Assembly (NCBI GenBank): GCA_964582225.1
Contig: CAZORA010000023.1
Location: 1 to 39,442, forward strand
Source of the DNA: Dokdonella_A sp964582225
GTDB taxonomy: Bacteria; Pseudomonadota; Gammaproteobacteria; Xanthomonadales; Rhodanobacteraceae
Direction of reading: 5' to 3'
Length of the DNA stretch: 39,442 bases
This document shows positions 36,479 to 39,442 of this stretch, in pieces. The position numbers and the translations under genes are program-made. How positions within the stretch are numbered: position 1 is the stretch's first letter; each line of letters begins with the position of its first letter. The notes under the pieces are model-generated. The model worked only from the letters and a program-made list of their open reading frames with translations, was not told the DNA's origin and did no database searches.

Positions 36479-36666
36479 GAAAGGGCGGTGCCTCGAAGCA
36501 GGTTCCACCCCCGCGCGGCCAGCCCTTTTGCGACCGGAGAAATTTGCAGACGTAGTCCTACTTCTTTCCTGCGTGAACAGCTCGCGCACCGCATCCTGCC
36601 TGGCGGCTGCCGCAGCCCGGTAAAAGCAGGTCGGCGAGGAGGCATGCAATCGGGCGGGCCACGCTA

Positions 36667-36796
36667 GGGAGCATCTGAACAAATCGACACGCTCGTCACT
36701 CCCGCGAAGGCGGGAGTCCAGTGCCTTTGATTTCAAAGACTTGAAGTCGCCGGATGCCCGCCTTCGCGGGCATGACAGGCTTGTTCAGACATTCCC
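36667..36796. mobile_element. MITE-like element carrying repeat copy 2
   Basis: Terminal inverted repeats GGGAGCATCTGAACAA (36667-36682) and TTGTTCAGACATTCCC (36781-36796) match at 13 of 16 positions. Both ends are flanked by TA (36665-36666 and 36797-36798), as expected of a Tc1/mariner-IS630 type target duplication. Inside lies the palindromic core (36697-36776: CACTCCCGCGAAGGCGGGAG to GCCCGCCTTCGCGGGCATGAC). It encodes no transposase, so it would need one from elsewhere in the genome. Confidence 0.65.
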
Positions 36797-37701
36797 TAGA
36801 GCTCGCCCAGAATGGCCGCGCGCTTGGCCTCATACTCGGCGCTGCTGACGAGGCCCTCATCGCGCAGCGCCTGCAGGGTGCGCAGGCGGCTGGCGGCGTC
36901 TCGTCCGCCGTTCTGGATCACGTGCGCGCCGCCATCGATGATGATGGGTTTGTCATCGCCTGGCTGATGCCGGGCCTGCTCGACCGCCTCCTCGATCAGC
37001 TCGGCCATCTTGCCACCCACGGTCTGGCGCAGTGCATCGCCCAGGCCCGCCAGGCTCTGCAGCCTGAGCTCATCGTTCACGGAAACGGTGGTGTGCGCGC
37101 TGGTGAAGACCCGAGGCTTGCCTGCACCGCCCGACGAGGTGCCGACAAAGCGCGGGCCCGAAGGCACAGAGGGCGCTGTGGCGACGCCCCGCATGCTGAA
37201 ATCCTGCGCATCGCCGCCCTTGCGCGCGATCGCGCTGTCCAGCAGATGCCACAGCGAAAGCAGTGCAAAGACGATGGCCGAATAGCCCAGCCAGGCCACG
37301 CCGATGGCGGCCAGCGTGATCGATTCACTGCGGCCGTCGGCCTGCGTGCAGGAGATCACGTGGCTCACGCCATGCTGGCCGGGTTTGTACGAATAGCCCT
37401 GCGAGTGCAGCTCCACGGTCCCGTCGCACAGCAGCGAGGCGGCGGGCAGGATGCTGCGGGGAAACATCGCGCCGATGGCGGTGGCGATCATCAGGCCGAC
37501 AAAGAGGCTCAGCACGACGCGCATCACCCAGCGCCACCGCGGAAACAGCCTGCCCAGCAGCGAGCCGCCCAGACTCGAGGCCCAGCCCAGGCCCAGCCGG
37601 CCGAACACGCGCCGCACCACCACGGCGACGATCAGCCAGATCAGTACCGGCATCAGCAGGCTCACCAGACTGATCCACTGACCGAGATTGCCGTCGCTCA
37701 C
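36796..37701 (-). CDS. Membrane protein with C-terminal SHOCT domain
   Basis: This 301-residue protein has hydrophobic segments at about 9-30, 57-80 and 128-152, with a Cys-containing loop between the second and third (LLCDGTVELHSQGYSYKPGQ and SHVISCTQADG). A soluble tail follows, ending in a SHOCT-type helical pair: RLRTLQALRDEGLVSSAEYE then AKRAAILGEL. SHOCT is a short C-terminal oligomerisation-type module found on many proteins. The function is unknown. The start is a GTG with AAGGAAGA upstream. The TAG stop is formed by the TA flank and the last base of the MITE; the pre-insertion sequence would also read TAG, so the protein is intact. Confidence 0.8.
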   Translation of the reverse strand: MSDGNLGQWISLVSLLMPVLIWLIVAVVVRRVFGRLGLGWASSLGGSLLGRLFPRWRWVMRVVLSLFVGLMIATAIGAMFPRSILPAASLLCDGTVELHSQGYSYKPGQHGVSHVISCTQADGRSESITLAAIGVAWLGYSAIVFALLSLWHLLDSAIARKGGDAQDFSMRGVATAPSVPSGPRFVGTSSGGAGKPRVFTSAHTTVSVNDELRLQSLAGLGDALRQTVGGKMAELIEEAVEQARHQPGDDKPIIIDGGAHVIQNGGRDAASRLRTLQALRDEGLVSSAEYEAKRAAILGEL

Positions 37702-37778
37702 GTGCGCTCTTCCTTAGCCTGGGAAGGGTAGCTGGATGCGCCCACCAGCGCCGTGATCCCCTCGGCTTCGGCGGCTCG

Positions 37779-38021
37779 ATGACCACGGGGCGGGACGATT
37801 TTTCGTATCCGCTGCCGGAAGCAAACTGTCCGATAGGGATTATCTGCTTTGACAACCGGGTCACCGGCAAGATCACCATGAACGCCGTGCAGATCGAGTC
37901 TGCCGTCTGCGAAGGGTCTTACTGGGTTGGGGGCGTCAAAATCAATTTACAAAAGCAGGACGTCGCCATGCGGGTCTGCTGCCAGTGGCACTGGGAACCG
38001 GATTATCCGCCGGCCCCGTGA
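37779..38021 (+). CDS. Small orphan ORF with four Cys
   Basis: This 80-residue reading frame (FSYPLPEANCPIGIICFDNR, VQIESAVCEGSYWVGGVKIN, AMRVCCQWHWEPDYPPAP) is markedly lower in GC than the rest of the window and uses codons such as TTT, TTA and CAA that its neighbours avoid. No Shine-Dalgarno is evident and the frame is open upstream, so the start is uncertain and it may be a fragment. A perfect 12-bp hairpin follows 6 nt after the stop. I do not recognise a family; the composition suggests transfer from elsewhere. Confidence 0.4.
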   Translation: MTTGRDDFSYPLPEANCPIGIICFDNRVTGKITMNAVQIESAVCEGSYWVGGVKINLQKQDVAMRVCCQWHWEPDYPPAP

Positions 38022-38026
38022 GCACC

Positions 38027-38054
38027 TGAGCTTGGCGCCTACGCGCCAAGCTCA
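38027..38054. terminator. Bidirectional hairpin between convergent genes
   Basis: TGAGCTTGGCGC (38027-38038) pairs perfectly with GCGCCAAGCTCA (38043-38054) over 12 bp with a 4-nt loop CTAC. It lies 5 nt after the small plus-strand ORF and 9 nt beyond the stop of the minus-strand secreted protein. There is no T-run on either side. Confidence 0.55.
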
Positions 38055-38063
38055 AGCTCTGCA

Positions 38064-39143
38064 TCAGCCCCCCCACCAGCCACACGCGGGGTAAGGGGGC
38101 GCTTCAGGGCCGCAAGGTGGCTTGTGGTAGTCCCCATTGACGGTTTGCGGCGCAATCCGCTGCAGGCTGAACTCCGAGAAGACTGTGGTGTGTGCAACCA
38201 CCGCAGCCTCACGGAGGTCTCGCCGCGCCACCATGAACTGCGGCGTGGCGTAGACGCGCGCATGTTCGACGCCGCTGTTCACGACCGTGCGCTGCCCGCC
38301 CGATTCGTCTACTGCCAGCAGCCGGCCACTGCCGCCCTCGTCAAGCCAGATCGTGTATTCGCGCACGGCGCCAGTGGGCGGGTAGTAGGCGGTGGTGAAA
38401 GAAATGAACGGACAGCTTCGCTCAAGACAAACCACATCATAAAGTCGCGAGCCGGGCGTCGGCAAAAGATTGTAGGGCCACGGCTGATGACCCGGCCACG
38501 GGTTGTCCACCACCGAGTAGCTGCGCGCTCCCTGGACGAGCACCAGCCGCACGCGGTAGACGCCCTCGTAATGCACGCGACCGCTGCCATCATCATCGTC
38601 CAGCCGCGCGAGCATCAACCAATCCCCCGAATAATCCGCCGCCTGGACCAGCGGCGGGCCAGAGAAGGCGTGCACCATCTTCTGCGTCACGCCGTCGATG
38701 GTGAGGGTTCCGGCGCGCGGCCCGGTCCACTCCCAGTGGATCTGCTCCTGGGTCGGCGTCGCCGTGGCGCTGCCGGGCGGGCAGGTGCGGCAGGGGCCGC
38801 CGCTGAGGTCGTAGGAGGTCAGCGCGCCGCGCGCGATGATGCCGTCCGCGCTCAGGGTCTCGTCGCCGCGACGGGTGAGCGTGCCGTTGATCCCCTGCAC
38901 GATCATCCTGCCGTCGTTGCCATAGTGGTAGATCGCCCCGCCCAGGGTGTTGCGCGAGTCGGGCGTGACGCCGATGGCGAGCGAGCCGAGGTTCACCGAG
39001 TCGCCGCCCGGCACGGCGATGTATTCGCCGAACTCCAGGGGCACGTCCCAGGAATACTTCTGCCAGTCCGGGGTCGCCGCCCAAGCCGCGAGCGGCAGGG
39101 CGAGCGCGAGGCTGGCGAAAAGGGAAAGCAGGCGCTGGATCAT
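38064..39143 (-). CDS. Secreted protein of unknown function
   Basis: This 359-residue protein has a signal peptide (MIQRLLSLFASLALALPLAAWA, cut before ATPDW). The mature part is beta-rich and acidic with several Trp-Gly/Asp motifs (HWEWTGPRAGTLTIDGV, YSGDWLMLARLDDDDGSG, YEGVYRVRLVLV), suggesting repeated beta units of a barrel or sandwich. Cys pairs are PCRTC, VVCLERSC and, at the end, PCGPEAPPYPACGWWGG. I do not recognise a family. The ATG at 39143 has AGAGGAGA 7 nt upstream. No partner gene is evident. Confidence 0.75.
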   Translation of the reverse strand: MIQRLLSLFASLALALPLAAWAATPDWQKYSWDVPLEFGEYIAVPGGDSVNLGSLAIGVTPDSRNTLGGAIYHYGNDGRMIVQGINGTLTRRGDETLSADGIIARGALTSYDLSGGPCRTCPPGSATATPTQEQIHWEWTGPRAGTLTIDGVTQKMVHAFSGPPLVQAADYSGDWLMLARLDDDDGSGRVHYEGVYRVRLVLVQGARSYSVVDNPWPGHQPWPYNLLPTPGSRLYDVVCLERSCPFISFTTAYYPPTGAVREYTIWLDEGGSGRLLAVDESGGQRTVVNSGVEHARVYATPQFMVARRDLREAAVVAHTTVFSEFSLQRIAPQTVNGDYHKPPCGPEAPPYPACGWWGG

Positions 39144-39442
39144 CCGAAATCTCCTCTCTTGTGTGTGGGCTTGTGTGCGGGGGCGGCGGGCTTTCTGTAG
39201 AACGCCGAGCGCAGGATGCCACGAGTGGGGCGGCAGCTGCGCCCCGCGCGGCGCGGAAAGGCGCCGCAGCGCAGCCCAAGCCGAACCCGCGAACCGTCGA
39301 TCGGCGCACGGGCGGCGAGCGATCTCCGTCGCGGCTTCGGCGATTGGGTCGCGCGGTCGCGGCGGGGTCGAAGAAGAGCGGTCGCTGCGCGCAGCCGCGC
39401 GTCGACTCTACCTTCGGCTGCGAGGCGTTACTTGGGCCGCCA
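39144..39442. other. No gene recognised
   Basis: The last 299 bases hold a GC-rich stretch with no convincing reading frame, tRNA or repeat. The only long open frame is Arg-rich and reads antisense-like; the upstream region of the secreted protein gene occupies the first part. Confidence 0.5.

Noticed and set aside
35950..36555. A 201-residue repeat protein (RFTSVPP/STSVAP)
   Set aside because: The frame passes through the acnA-downstream stretch, the tandem repeats and a palindromic repeat. Units of 21 and 22 bp shift the frame, and there is no ribosome-binding site.

Overview
The window is a high-GC (about two-thirds G+C by eye) bacterial chromosome segment. The block rpsF-rpsR-rplI-dnaB-alr-(Lgt/TlpA-like)-dsbG-radA, the GumN/TraB-type protein, the E. 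coli-like proteins (AcnA, Mfd, AsnRS, beta carbonic anhydrase) and the interspersed palindromic repeats all point to a gammaproteobacterium, most likely Lysobacterales/Xanthomonadales. Assignment below order is not possible from this sequence.

Layout. 1-4419: the end of a secreted protein, a DUF2165 membrane protein, an M14 carboxypeptidase-like gene, an exported Gln-rich rhodanese-like protein with a small GRAM-like partner, then a leftward pair (DUF2249 and FmdE-like) behind what looks like an Anr/FNR-controlled promoter. 4623-8338: an exported M19 dipeptidase, then a tight two-gene unit of an MmgE/PrpD protein and a phosphosulfolactate-synthase-like (ComA/HSA32-type) protein, preceded by a perfect 10-bp inverted repeat. 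8432-12268: a large secreted M28 peptidase-PDZ-TolB-propeller fusion, and divergently a CcsA-like cytochrome c assembly protein.

12287-19401 (minus strand): the ribosomal operon rpsF-rpsR-rplI with its own promoter, leader and terminator, followed by the co-oriented dnaB, alr, a membrane thioredoxin with a degenerate Lgt-like anchor, dsbG and radA. 19574-21143: a TraB/GumN protein and an A-type Fe-S carrier. 21275-26407 (plus strand): asnS, a small membrane protein, an SDR lacking the catalytic Tyr and Lys, carbonic anhydrase, a small exported protein, a DUF3293 protein and a GNAT acetyltransferase. 26490-35871: mfd, a DUF985 cupin, a YigZ-family protein, an ABC half-transporter and acnA, closed by a textbook terminator.

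35927-39442 is accessory in character. It holds a 10-unit 20-22 bp tandem array that appears to be grown from the edge of an interspersed palindrome, and a 130-bp MITE-like element with terminal inverted repeats and TA flanks inserted exactly at the stop codon of a SHOCT-domain membrane protein gene. It also holds a small Cys-containing orphan ORF and an orphan secreted protein.

Most of the window is housekeeping. The parts most worth a second look are the Anr/FNR-type promoter over DUF2249-FmdE, the PrpD-ComA-like pair with its palindrome, the MITE/minisatellite region, the degenerate SDR and Lgt domains, and two genes whose -10 element sits 6 nt before the start codon, suggesting leaderless mRNAs. 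No CRISPR array, tRNA, rRNA, integrase or complete transposase was seen.
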